This document shows, piece after piece, positions 22,201 to 33,190 of a stretch of DNA of 64,000 nt. The stretch is from Hyperoplus lanceolatus (lineage: Eukaryota; Chordata; Actinopteri; Uranoscopiformes; Ammodytidae), in assembly GCA_026929865.2 (NCBI GenBank), contig CM049405.1, positions 16,372,001 through 16,436,000 on the forward strand. The letters run 5' to 3'. Made by a program: the position numbers and the translations under genes. The notes under the pieces were generated by a model. It saw nothing but the letters and a program-made list of their open reading frames with translations. It ran no database searches and had not been told where the DNA came from. The first letter of the stretch is position 1; every line of letters begins with the position of its first letter.

Positions 22201-23257
22201 AACTACAGTTCGGCTTTGCAGACTCTGACCACAACATTTTAGCAGGGCGACCAATATTTTTAGTATGCACATCTGGACCATGGCTCCTCCCCAACTTTCC
22301 TTTTCGAGCCAGAATGTATTTGTCTGCCAGAATTGCTGCTTCATGGACAGTTTTCACTCCACGCTCATCAATATGAGTGGCGACTTCAGGTGGAATACAC
22401 TCTCTGAACTGTTCCAATACAATAAGATCACAGAGATCTTTAACATTAATTACTCCCAAAGCTGAACACCATCTATTGAAATGTTTGGACAACTCTCTTG
22501 CAAATTCCACATTTGTCTGCTTGTCAGCCTTTTCCCAGGACCTGAAGCGTTGCCTATAGGCATCTGGCACTAACTCGTATGCTCTAAGAACTGCGTCTTT
22601 TACATTGGAATAGGTCTGACAATCCACTGCACTAAGAGCGGAATAAGCTTCCTGGGCTTCTCCAGTGAACACTGATTGTAACATCACAACCCGGTCAGTT
22701 TCAGGCCAACCTCTCATATCGGCTACCCGTTCAAAAAGTGTAAAAAAAGTGTCTGGATCTTTCTCATCGAACTTTGGTATCAGACGCAAATTACGAACCA
22801 CATCAAACCCTTTTACCTGTGATGTAGCAGGTTCTCCAGGCCATTCTGAACCCTCATCATTACCCACAATCCTACCTGCTTCAATAAGCTCTAACCGGTA
22901 CCTTTGCAACCCCAAGTTTTCCTTTTCCAAAGACTGTTTCATTTGCTCTTTATCCATATCTGCATTTATCTGCAAAAGCAACAGCTCCCTTTGCTGCTCA
23001 AATGTTAGACCTACAGTAGGAGAAACCACAGCATTACTTTGCACTGTGACTGGCAACACACCACTTTCAATTAAAGCAGCCCTCAGTGCCCCTTTAATTT
23101 CCTTCTTTAACTTTTTATCCCCAATGTCAACCTCATAATGCTCCACGAGTTTCAAAAGTTGGTCTTTAGTGCAACCATTCAACATTGCCTCAGAGGGAGA
23201 TTGAACAAAACTACCGACAGAAGCCATGACAAAACAGCTTTGATCACTGGTATGCAA
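19221..23257 (-). pseudogene. Gmr1-like gag-pol region
   Basis: The coding span of the inner element, largely open. In element sense it begins with a capsid-type gag (SCAN-like core, VFTGEAQEAYSALS), then a CCHC zinc knuckle (CNYCHERGHWKADC) and an aspartic-protease-like segment (ILRDTGAKDSFILSS). An integrase-type region follows (HDQTGHLGVKKTY, FSPNDLVFGHRVRGPL). Then comes reverse transcriptase (CCTDYRKVNTVTK, VYLDDVVIYS) and RNase H (LHVDASQVGAGAVLLQ, VLTDHNPLTF). Gag and pol appear to share one frame over much of the length, and integrase-type sequence precedes reverse transcriptase. It is a fossil with about two breaks. Confidence 0.88.
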
Positions 23258-23934
23258 CTAGAATTAGAACTTCCCCACTAACTGCCTATCCAAACCTGAA
23301 TAATCTTGACCCTAGTGTTCATGCAGCTTGCGGTGGGTATTTATGCACTGTAAACCAGCCGGTTTGAAAGGCGACCTGCAAGCAGACAACCCCCAAGATC
23401 CTTCGGATGTGCCCCCGAGACAATTGACATTGAACAATTGACACTAACCACGCCCCACAGCACTACCAAAAGGGAAAAACAACAAAAGAAAAAAAATTCA
23501 CGCAACCCAAAGGGGAAACACAACTGAAGCCTAACAGGGAAAGTTCAAATTCAGACATGTGCTCACCAGACAATCAACTCTGTTAGCCTAGCCTCAGCCG
23601 ATTACTCACTCCAGACACAAAGCTCAATCCCCAACCATGCACTCCTGATTTAGAATACTAAACCACAAAAGAACTTCTAAATATACTAACTAGTGCACAA
23701 ATTAACTGATTACCAACGACTAACTGGCCTCCCCAAAAACCAGTACTGAGCACCTTTAATCCTAAGACTAATAAGTCCCTTCAATTATTGCCCAGACTGA
23801 TTTCCTCCACTATGCAAGGTTAAACCCTACTCCTTCACCCTAATGCCTATAGAGTAAGCTAGATGAAGCAAGTACCAGTTTAACTACCAAATGTTTTACA
23901 CATCACTGAAAAACTTACCAAATTAGTTTGACGT

Positions 23935-23942
23935 AGCCCCCA
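23935..23942 (-). promoter_or_regulatory. probable primer binding site (tRNA-Pro type)
   Basis: TGGGGGCT on the minus strand, two bases inside the 5' LTR, matches the first eight bases of the common tRNA-Pro site. The match weakens beyond that, so the tRNA assignment is tentative. Confidence 0.45.
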
Positions 23943-23944
23943 TT

Positions 23945-24238
23945 TGTTACAACCTGGCTCAACGGTTGTCACAATAAAGGGGAGGCCACACATAGTCTAA
24001 ATAAACATAAAAGGTTTAATAAAGAATAAGGTGAACAAACAAATAGAACGGAAACCAAAGTGCAGGCTGCAGGCCAGGGAAGGGGTAATCAATCAGTCAG
24101 GCTGCTGCTTTATAGCCTGCTGATTGAACCTGCTCAGGTGAGCTGATCACACCAGGTGCGGTAGCTCCGCCCACCAGCTCCCTGCAAGACAGAGCACACA
24201 CAGTAACAACACCCCAAGGCAACCCTGTGGCCGTCACA
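23945..24238 (-). repeat. Gmr1-like element LTR, right copy (5' in element sense)
   Basis: A 294-bp LTR, almost identical to the left copy. The inward neighbour on the minus strand reads AATGGGGGCTACGTC. Its TGGGGGCT matches the start of a tRNA-Pro primer binding site. Confidence 0.92.
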
Positions 24239-24458
24239 TACGTAGTAGACTCTGGCGCTGAATGACTGGAGTCCACAGGTTTAAATAGGGATCCCTGATT
24301 AGCCCAACGATCCACACCTGGAAACAGCCTGCCCTGGAGTGCCACCACGCCCACATGCCAACAGGGAGATAGACACATAGAACACAACAAGGAGAGACAG
24401 ACAAGGGAAAACATATAGAGGGGAAGGAGAATAGACTCCCTAGCCGTGAGTCATGAGA
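24239..24458 (-). repeat. chromovirus LTR, interrupted copy, second part
   Basis: The remainder of the split LTR. It resumes at TACGTAGTAGACTC and runs to the polypurine tract. Together with 18461-18756 it corresponds to the uninterrupted LTR at 28694-29170. Confidence 0.88.
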
Positions 24459-24470
24459 GTACCCCCCCCC

Positions 24471-27400
24471 TCAACGACCACCTCCAGGCGGTCTACCAGG
24501 CTTCTCTGGGTACCTGGCATAGAACTCCCGGAGGAATGCGGGGTCCAAGATGAGGCCCCTGGCGATCCACCTCCTCTCCTCTGGCCCATAACCCTCCCAG
24601 TCCACCAAGTACTGGTAGCCCCTCCCTCTGCGCCGAACGTCCATCACCCGGCTGACCGTGAAGGCCGGGTGACCATCAATGAGACGGGGGGGTGGTGGGG
24701 CGACGGTAGGCGGGCACAACTCACTGGCAGTCACTGGCTTAAGCTGGGAGACGTGAAACGTAGGGTGTATCCTGAGAGACTGGGGAAGCTTAAGGCGAAT
24801 GGCAGCAGGATTAATGACCCTATCGACCTCAAATGGTCCAATATCCCGGGTAGACAGCTTCTTGGACTCGACACAAAGGGGAATGTCCCTGGAGCTAAGC
24901 CAAACCCTTTGGCCAGGTACGTACACAGGAGCAGGAATCCGCCGCCGATCAGCCAACCTCTGATTCTGTTCCCTAGTACGCAGGAGGGCCGCTCTGGAAT
25001 CCCTCCAGATCCTGCGGATCCTATGCATGTTGTGCTGAACAGAGGGCACTGCGATCTCGATCTCCTGAGCGGGAAAGAGAGGTGGTAAGTAGCCCAGAGA
25101 TGCTTCAAACGGTGTCATACCTGTAGCAGCCGACGTCAGGGAGTTGTGAGAGTATTCAACCCAGGTGAGATGTGAGCTCCACGACGTTGGGTTGTGAGCG
25201 CAGATGCATCTCAGAACCATCTCAAAGTCCTGATTTGCCCTCTCGGTCTGGCCATTGGACTGGGGATGATGACCGGAGGAAAGACTGACGGAGGCCCCCA
25301 ACGCCTGGCAAAATGCCTTCCACACTTGAGAGGTGAACTGAGGCCCTCGATCCGAGACAATGTCCAAGGGAATCCCATGGATCCGGAACACATGGTTAAT
25401 CACCAGCTCAGCAGTCTCTGCAGCCGAGGGCAGTTTTGGAAGGGCCACGAAATGCACCGCCTTGGAGAAACGATCCACAATAGTCAGGATTTTGTCATTA
25501 CCTTCAGACGGTGGTAATCCAGTAACAAAGTCCAGAGCTATGTGCGACCATGGGCGACCAGGCACAGGGAGCGGATGCAGGAGCCCGGCTGGGGGGCGAT
25601 GAGTCGATTTGCCACGAGCGCAGATGGTACACGCCTTCACATACTCGCACGTGTCGGCAGCAATGGACGGCCACCAGAAATGGCGTTGGATCAGGGCCAG
25701 GGTACGGGAAACTCCAGGATGACAGGCGAAACGTGAAGTGTGACCCCACTTCAGCACCTGAGGACGAACAGAAACGGGTACAAACAGACAACCCGGAGGC
25801 CCACCCCCAGGACCGGGGTCCCATAGGAGAGCCCCCTTAACCACGGACTCAATCTCCCACGTCAGAGAGCCCACCTGGCAGGACTGGGGAAGAATAGTAT
25901 CCGGAACTGAGGAACTGCCGTTATCGGGGTTAAACTGTCTGGAGAGTGCATCAGGTTTAACATTCTTGCTACCAGGTTTAAACGTGAGGTTAAAGTTAAA
26001 CCGACCAAAAAATAGAGCCCAACATGCTTGGCGGGAGTTTAACCGTTTAGCAGTCTGAATGTAAGCCAGGTTCTAGTGATCCGTCCATACCGTAAACGGA
26101 GACGCCGCACCCTCCAGCCAGTGACGCCACTCCTCCAGAGCCAGCTTAACGGCTAGCAACTCTCTGTTGCCGACGTCGTAGTTCCTCTCCGCAGGAGACA
26201 GCTTCTTGGAGAAGAAGGCACAGGGATGAAGCTTGTTGTCTCCTTCGGCTCTCTGCGACAACACAGCTCCCACTCCAAGATCCAAAGCGTCGACGACGAA
26301 CTGACGAGCTGGGTTGGGCTACACCAGGATGGGAGCTGAGGAGAAGCGTCTCTTCAGCTCGCAGAATGCATCCTCGGCTGCAGGCGACCAGACAAATGGA
26401 ACAGACGGAGAGGTTAGTTTAGTGAGTGGTGCTACTACCTGGCTGTAGTTTCTCACGAACCGTCTGTAGAAGTTGGCGAAGCCCAAGAATCTCTGGAGCT
26501 GCTTCCGTGAGCCAGGCTGTGGCCATTCCGTAACTGCCTGGACCTTGGCTGGGTCGGCCCTCACCTGTCCGCACTCCAGGATGTACCCCAGGAACGACAC
26601 TGAGGAAACATGGAACTCATACTTCTCTTGTTTAACAAACAGTTTATTCTCCAACAACCTCTGGAGGACCTGGCGCACGTGTACAACGTGCTCCTCAATG
26701 TTGTGGGAAAAAATCAGGATATCATCAAGGTAGACAAACACAGAGTGGTTCAAGTAGTCCCTAAGCACGTCGTTTATCAGGGCTTGGAAAACTGCTGGGG
26801 CATTGGTAAGACCAAACGGCATGACTCGGTACTCAAAGTGACCTAAAGGGGTGTTAAACGCAGTCTTCCATTCATCCCCCTCCCTGATGCGGACCAAATG
26901 GTAGGCGTTGCGTAAATCCAACTTAGAAAAAACAGTAGCCCCATGGAGTGGTTCAAAAGCAGAGTTAATCAGTGGCAGGGGATATTTGTTCTTTACCGTA
27001 ATATTGTTCAAACCCCGAAAGTCAATACATGGTCTCAGAGTCTTATCCTTCTTAGCCACAAAGAAAAAACCAGCTCCTAATGGAGAGGAAGAGGAGCGGA
27101 TAACACCTGAGTCCAGTGAATCCGTGATGTATTTCTCCATGGACTCGCGTTCCGGAGCTGAGATATTGTAGAGCCGGCTGGTGGGAAAGGAGGCGCCAGG
27201 CAGCAGGTCGATGGCGCAGTCGTAAGGTCTGTGAGGAGGTAAGGATAAGGCCCGGTGCTTGCTGAACACCTTGGCCAGGTTGTGATACTCCCTAGGAACA
27301 GAGGACAAGTCCGGAGGTTCAGATGAGGCAACACACTCCTTAACGGAACATGGGGGCTGAGCTGATCTGAGACATGTAGCATGGCAGAAAGAGCTCCAAC

Positions 27401-27880
27401 TAGCTATCTTCCCAGTGGCCCAGTCAATCACAGGGTTATGTACCTGTAGCCACGGAAGCCCGAGCACTAGGGAGCATGTGTGGAGGGCATAACATGGAAC
27501 GTTATCCTTTCTCTGTGGTTGCCTGCCAACAGGAGAGGCAACTGCTGCGTTTGTTCGGAAATAAGGGCCAAAACATCACCATTGAGTGCATTAACTTTGA
27601 GCGGTGGGTCAATGGGATTGGTGACTATCTAACAGTGCTTCACAAAATTCGAGTCAAGAATATTAGAGTCAGAACCTGAATCGACTAGGGCCATAAGTTG
27701 ATAAGTATTCCCGTTAAGGAAAATACTAGCTTCAATGTTAATGCTCTCCACAGTAGAGGCATAATCCACCCTCGAATCTCCTATCCCGTTCGGAAGGCGC
27801 GAGTCGGTTCCGACCCAACTGCATGGGCTCCTCTGTAGACGACGGAGGAAGAGCAGGAAACCCAGGCGACTCACTGGATG
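24471..27880 (-). pseudogene. chromovirus pol region (PR, RT, RNase H, IN, chromodomain)
   Basis: The pol part of the outer element, in the standard Ty3/Gypsy order. Landmarks in element sense: protease (MALVDSGSDSNILD), reverse transcriptase ([23 protein letters not shown]), RNase H, integrase with a zinc-binding segment ([19 protein letters not shown]) and catalytic core ([34 protein letters not shown]), then a C-terminal chromodomain-like segment ([17 protein letters not shown]). The region as a whole is broken. Confidence 0.88.
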
Positions 27881-28677
27881 CGATGGCTGGAGGCATATCC
27901 AGCATCAGCTGAAGAGGAATGAAAAGGTCCAAGAGAGCGACCGGTCCTTTCCCTACGACGCTCTCGGAGGCGATTGTCCAGTCTAATAGCTAGAGCTATG
28001 AGTTCATCTAAATCAGCTGACTCTTCTCGCACAGCTAACTTGTCCTTAACGGAATCAACTAATCCGTTGAGAAAAACCCCCTGTAACGCCTCGTCGTTCC
28101 ACCCCGTCTCCACTGCTAATGCCCTGAACTCCACCGAATATTCTGCAACACTGCGAACCCCCCGTCGTAGTTGGAGTAGGCACTTAGTAGCGTCCCTACC
28201 CCGGACCGGGTGGTCAAAAACCTTCTTCATTTCAGCTACAAAGCTAGGAAACGAAAAACATACGGCGGACTGCCTCTCCCACACTGAAGACGCCCAAGTC
28301 GAAGCATGTCCAGAGAGTAAGCCTATGACGTAACTAATCTTGGCTCGGTCCGAGGCATACGAGCTGGGTTGTTGTTCAAAAACTAAAGAGCACTGGAGGA
28401 GAAACGATTTGCATACCCCAAAACTCCTGGCATAGCGCTCAGGTGCGGGGACACGAGGCTCTCGGGCAGGCGGAAGGTCAGGTGCTGGATCTGGGTCGCG
28501 TTGAGCAGGAGCTAGATGTGTGATGACTCCGTGGAGCTGTTCTCCCAACGCCGCCATGTTCGTGGTGAGTTCCCCCAGCGAGGAGATAAGGTCTCAGAGG
28601 GCCATTTCATGTTGTCCCACAAGAGTGCCTTGTGCTACCACCGCTTGGCGTAGCCTGTCTGTATCCGCTGGGTCCAT
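27881..28677 (-). pseudogene. chromovirus gag region
   Basis: The capsid-coding part of the outer Gypsy element. It reads as a fish Gypsy gag starting MDPADTDRLRQAV just inside the LTR. Landmarks are a proline-rich linker (PAREPRVPAPERY) and capsid motifs such as FLLQCSLVFEQQP and YVIGLLSGHASTWA. Gag forms the virus-like particle. It is treated as a fossil. Confidence 0.8.
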
Positions 28678-28693
28678 GTTGGCCAGAGTCTTC

Positions 28694-29170
28694 TGTTGTG
28701 ATAGCTTGAAGTTGGACCCAAAAGCAGAACAGATACCAGGTAGTCAGTTTAGAACAATGTTTATTAGGCAGGAGGCGAGCAGGAAAAGTGAACAGCGGAG
28801 GCAACTGGCACGGAAGGAAAACAAGGAGCGGAGTTAAAACTCACTCCAACTGGAGACATGAAGAAAACAATAGCAAAAGATATTCCTGATCTCGGGTAAG
28901 TTACCGCTCTGGTACGTAGTAGACTCTGGCGCTGAATGACTGGAGTCCACAGGTTTAAATAGGGATCCCTGATTAGCCCAACGATCCACACCTGGAAACA
29001 GCCTGCCCAGATTAGCCCAATGATCCACACCTGGAACAGCCTGCCCTGGAGTGCCACCACGCCCACATGCCAACAGGGAGGTAGACACATAGAACACAAC
29101 AAGGAGAGACAGACAAGGGAAAACATATAGAGGGGAAGGAGAATAGACTGCCTAGCCGTGAGTCATGACA
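28694..29170 (-). repeat. chromovirus LTR, uninterrupted copy
   Basis: This 477-bp copy is the 5' LTR in element sense. It starts TGTTGTGATAGC and ends GTCATGACA as written on the plus strand, with TG and CA ends. It contains the intact site GGTACGTAGTAG at 28911-28922, which shows where the nested element entered the other LTR. The two LTR copies differ by some length variation, including a short internal duplication in this copy. Confidence 0.9.
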
Positions 29171-29175
29171 CATTT

Positions 29176-29827
29176 CCTACCATGAGTAGACAGAAAAGTG
29201 CATTGTGAATAAGAAAAATATAAAATAAAAGCAACATTTCCTTGCAACGTACAGCAAAGATGTCCCAAATAAAGACGTTTTACGAACGTATATATCCCAA
29301 ATGTGATTGACACCCTTTGATAAAGATCAGGTATTAACTCCACGCTCTAAATACTGAAAATAATGACTCAGTCAAGGATTTTCAGAGCTTCCAGATAGAC
29401 ATTATTATGCAGGAGATTATCTTACTCCAAATGCCAACAAGACATATAAGAAGCCGTTCTCAAATGTCAAACAAGCACAACTTTGAGTGATGTGTCCAAC
29501 GTTACAGAGAGTGCCCTGGATTTTTGGCATTATTACATACCTCGGGATAAATTGGATCTGGGCTATCCAAGCATGGGCCCTGGCACACCAGCACCCAGAC
29601 ATCATCAGTCTCTAATAGGCTCTGACATATCTGCCATCACCAGCAAAATTATTCAATCAGACTTTTTCTGCAGTAGAAACAAGGAAGTATTGTTTACACG
29701 CTAGTTATTAAAATTAACTAAACTTGGTTTCAAGTGCAATGTTTCCCATAGACGACCGAAACAGCAGTACCAGTCAGTCACAAACATGCAGCTGAGGTAT
29801 AAAGTTAATGCGCAAGTTTTCCTCATC
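29176..29827. other. non-coding, nothing recognised
   Basis: Flanking sequence between the chromovirus and the Harbinger-like element. It has no recognisable gene or repeat. Confidence 0.5.
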
Positions 29828-29830
29828 TAA

Positions 29831-30998
29831 AGCCCCTTTTACACAGAGATTGCGGCATATTGACGGAACAACGTCACTCCAATATGCCGGCTTTGCTTGC
29901 TTCTGTGTTATTTACACAGAACCAAGCAACGCCGGCCTGCTGGCGCATCAGCAGCTCCTTTTACACAGCGTTCCGGAATGAAAGAGGTGCTTGTAAACAG
30001 CGTCAGGTGTGACGTAAACATTTAGCGCCGCGCCGGTCAGCTGCTTTACAACAACAACACTGGCTGGTGATTTGAGAGCAGAAGTGCTGGAGCTTGCAGT
30101 AAGAGGGCCGTATTGACAGACCGCTGTCAAGGGTATAATGACCGTTGCTAAGGATCTACGTCATAGTTTTGATGGATAGACGTCTACAAACAGGGCTACT
30201 ACTCGTTCAGAAAACAATGGAATACTTTTTCAACATGACTTTGCATGTATCAGGAGAGCAGGGAACACAGGAGTCATGGTTAATGTCCGACAGGAATCCA
30301 GTCAAGACGACTTGAGTATGTTTGGCTGCATATTGACAGTTAGACAGTAACTTCAGGCTGCAGCCCGCAATGTAAATGTTCCGCAGTAATTTCCTCCGTG
30401 AATTGTGTTATTTATGTTGGGGGATAATGCTCTGTTAGCTAGATGGAGCTCTTGTTAAACATATTGGCCGATTAGAATTATTATTTGTAGAATGTGCGAG
30501 TCTTGAGTTGTGTTAGCAAAACAGTAGCTCTGTGGCCCGTTCGCTGTACTTTATTCCTTACTTAGCCTAGCCTAGCTTTCCCATTGTACAACTTCTCCTG
30601 GGCAGAAATAGACTCATACTCTCTGCAAAATGAAGCACGGGGGTTTGGATTGATAGATTATACGCCGTTCCTTTTATTTGGTGATTTTTACGGGACATCA
30701 GGCCGCCGTGATTAATGTTAAACACACGTTCTTCAACTGCTAACATGGTCGCATGTTTAGAACGTAGGCTATGGAACGTCAAACGCCCCCCTGTTCCGCA
30801 ACAACAAGCTGGAGCATTTAAACAGAGAGGCGGAACTGACTGTGTCAGGGATCTTACTACCCCCCAAGGTAGTAAAATTCCCGGAACAATCTCTCGCACC
30901 TTTCTTCCCTCGTTCTGCAACTGTCGCATTTAAACAGCAGGGCGGAGGGCAGAAAGGCCGGCATATTCCCAGCTTTCACTGGCTGTGTAAAAGGGGCT
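29831..30998. mobile_element. PIF/Harbinger-like non-autonomous element
   Basis: Terminal inverted repeats AGCCCCTTTTACACAG at both ends, flanked by TAA at 29828-29830 and 30999-31001. A 3-bp TAA/TTA target is the signature of PIF/Harbinger elements. It is 1168 bp. The subterminal region repeats TTACACAG (near 29839, 29911 and 29951) and CGGCATATT/AATATGCCGG. I recognise no transposase frame; the minus frame at 30567-30929 has no domain. Confidence 0.75.
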
Positions 30999-31001
30999 TA
31001 A

Positions 31002-31910
31002 GGTAGATCTTCTATTCTTGTGATCATTACATCACTGTGACTGAGAACTAGTAAACTGTTTCCTCCACATTCCTGCTAATAGGCATGATTGGTGGTGTTT
31101 TGGCTGCTGGCGAATTCTGGGAATATGTCTCACTCTGATTGCAAGAAGTGGTATCGTTGTAGTATCAGGTAGTTTAACATCTCTGGGATCAACTGGGTGT
31201 ATTGAATTAATAAATAAATTGGCACGGTACCTCATTAGGTTAAAGTTTATTCTTGAGCCAGGATTCATTTTCTACAATCTTAACTATTTCAGAGCAGTGG
31301 TTAGCCACAACACAATTTTAAGCATTGCAAATGATGTATTCCTTTATGATGTACAGTATATGGGCAACTTAATGTACTGTTCTTCATGGGCAATAAAGAT
31401 AGGTATCAGCAAGAATAAAAAAACACTTTTTAGTCTTGTAGCACATGTAAATAGATTGTGGTGGACTCAGGCTGTCTTAGGGGCATGGGAGAAAAAAAGG
31501 GCCCCAGCTGCATGCAGTGTGAAGAAAGAGGATGTATTTGGTGATACAGTTCCAAATCTTTTCCTAGAACATAGGCATTCTATATGGCACTGCATCGTGT
31601 TTTCTCCAATTTAAAAGGCCCTTATTCACGTTTTCTTGCGCGTTAGGTGGGGGGGGGGGGGGGGGGGCAGTGTATCACATTTTATGGCATATAAGACAGG
31701 ACTTTTGAGTTTTTATTTTAATTTTGGAAAAGGGGGGAACCAGGGGGTCGACTGGTCCACTACCTTTAATACACTGCCCTATGTGTCATAAAAAGTGAAT
31801 CTGGTGTTGTGCCTGTATAGAGCAATAACTCTATAAATTGAAGTATGTTAAAGTTGGAGTCCGCAATTCTGGAAGACATTTGTTGTCAAAATCACTTTTA
31901 GTCAAAGCAA
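31002..31910. other. non-coding, with a run of 19 G
   Basis: Nothing coding is recognised. The plus open frame 31219-31614 has no family resemblance. A G-only run lies at 31649-31667. Confidence 0.45.
31649..31667 (+). repeat. poly-G tract (19 G)
   Basis: An uninterrupted run of 19 guanines between GTTAGGT and CAGTG. It could form a G-quadruplex or be an unstable mononucleotide repeat; its length in the assembly may be unreliable. Confidence 0.85.
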
Positions 31911-32136
31911 GTGAATATTCACTCATGATCCGCTACCTGTCCGTACTGTGTTGCTGAAAAAATCTGGTGTTAGTATAGCCTACAGCCTATGTAAACTGGT
32001 ATGTGAACAATGGGTACTGTATGTAAATAAATATAATGTCCGTTTACAGAGCATAGGCTGTGTAATAACATTGGATTTTCTTTTGTTCAGCGCACACACA
32101 GTTCAGACAGGTAGCAGATCGTGAGGAAATATTCAC
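31911..32136. repeat. imperfect inverted repeat, about 50-bp arms
   Basis: The left arm 31911-31958 (GTGAATATTCACTCATGATC and onward) and the right arm 32086-32136 are inverse copies with scattered differences, separated by about 127 bases. Just upstream, AGTTGGAGTCCGCAATTCTGG resembles a known style of fish MITE end, but I do not see its partner. It is probably a decayed foldback element. Confidence 0.6.
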
Positions 32137-32359
32137 TGCTATAGTGCAGAGAAGTATTCTAATATTAATGGCCAAATTAATTGCTGCCACTCTTCACCAC
32201 TATTGCCTCATTTCCACCGAGTAGAGCGGGTCGGATCGGAGCGGTTCGGTCCGGGTAGTTTGGCTTTTCATTTGTAAAAAGTTGGGTAGGGTACGGTTTA
32301 AGCGCACCTAACCGCTCTGAGCCGCTCCAGATCTCAGTACTCCTCCGTAGGGGTACTAG

Positions 32360-32661
32360 CCATAGACATTATAAAGGATAGACGCCGCATTGGGCGTTGA
32401 GCGCGAGAAATGCGGGCGCCATCTTGGACCGGTCACACATTCCACTCAGTTTAGTCTGTTTGGCAGGTGGAGTGAACTGTCAGCGCATGTAATTAATCAT
32501 ATCTCATTAAATACCAAACTGATTTTCACGCGGTTTTCTTTGCTGCAAAGATCATACATGTAGCTAAGATACAGGGCACACGTTTTGACGTGTTTTAATA
32601 TTCATAGTGGGCTTAACAGTCATAGAAGATTCTGATATGATAGAATAACCAGACGTCCGAG
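32360..32661 (+). repeat. left arm of long inverted repeat
   Basis: About 302 bp, inverse of 33728-34026, running from CCATAGACATT to GACGTCCGAG. It includes GCGCCATCTTGGACCGGTCA. Confidence 0.8.
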
Positions 32662-32873
32662 TCACACACTTCGTCCGGGAGGAGATTGAAACGGAGGATG
32701 TGTTTCTGCTTGGGGAACATATTGAGGAGACACAGTTTGGCATCGACAACCACCATTCCGACTTGTTGTCATTGGTTGTGTCTGTCTTTCACAAATTAAG
32801 GCTGCACCACATTGCCAAACTCGCCTCACTTGAATTTCTCTTCGGAGTAAAATGCGATTGTAAGGATGGTTAA
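32649..32873 (+). pseudogene. exon-like open frame, possible transposase C-terminus
   Basis: An open stretch of 74 codons without its own ATG, ending in TAA at 32871. It includes VREEIETEDVFLLGEHIEET, then SDLLSLVVSVFHKLRLHHIA, then SLEFLFGVKCDCKDG. A polyadenylation signal follows about 290 bases later. The composition is protein-like, and the KLRLHHIAK segment recalls the C-terminal tails of some THAP/P-type transposases. That resemblance is from memory and weak. It would be the last exon of a gene whose other exons are gone. Confidence 0.35.
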
Positions 32874-33190
32874 CTTTATTTTATGCATTTGAGTATTTTT
32901 GTTTGCTGTTGTTGTTTGATTTCCCCTTAATTTAATACTTTTGATTGCTGTGGTTTTGTATTGAATGTGTTTTTAAATGTACCGCGCTGCAAGGCACGCA
33001 TTGATTTCCTGTCTGTGTCTGAGGAACCAACTCGAGACTAGACTGAACTTGGTATTCCCCCCTAGTATAGAACATTGGACAACCAAGAAGACTTTGCTTT
33101 TAAAAAATCCCGTCCTCTTTTAAGAGGCAATTGCCTAACAAGCTTGTGTTTTAAATTAGAGAAATAAAACATATTTTTACATGAACACTC

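Larger units (their letters stand above)
18757..24238 (-). mobile_element. Ty3/Gypsy element, Gmr1-like gene order, nested in chromovirus LTR
   Basis: A 5.48-kb element inserted in the left LTR of the chromovirus. Its LTRs (18757-19050 and 23945-24238) are 294 bp each, start TGTTACAACC, end GGCCGTCACA, and differ at one base that I can see, so it is very young. The target duplication is TACG on the right and TAAG on the left. In element sense the order is gag, protease, integrase, reverse transcriptase, RNase H, with nothing but the LTR after RNase H. This order marks the Gmr1-like group, first described from Atlantic cod. It is not whole: about two breaks. Confidence 0.9.
18461..29170 (-). 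mobile_element. Ty3/Gypsy chromovirus, broken, with a nested insertion
   Basis: An old virus-like element lying on the minus strand. Its ends read TGTTGTGATAGC and GAGTCATGACA, and it is flanked by the 5-bp duplication CATTT at 18456-18460 and 29171-29175. Parts: right LTR 28694-29170 (5' in element sense), gag region to about 27880, pol region to 24471, G-rich polypurine tract near 24459-24470, and a left LTR interrupted by the second element at 18757-24238. The integrase ends in a chromodomain-like segment, which places it among chromoviruses. Without the nested insertion it is about 5.2 kb. It is broken, with several interruptions. The similar LTRs suggest a geologically recent insertion. 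Confidence 0.92.

Noticed and set aside
24453-25088. 211-codon plus-strand frame
   Set aside because: It is antisense to the chromovirus integrase and chromodomain region.
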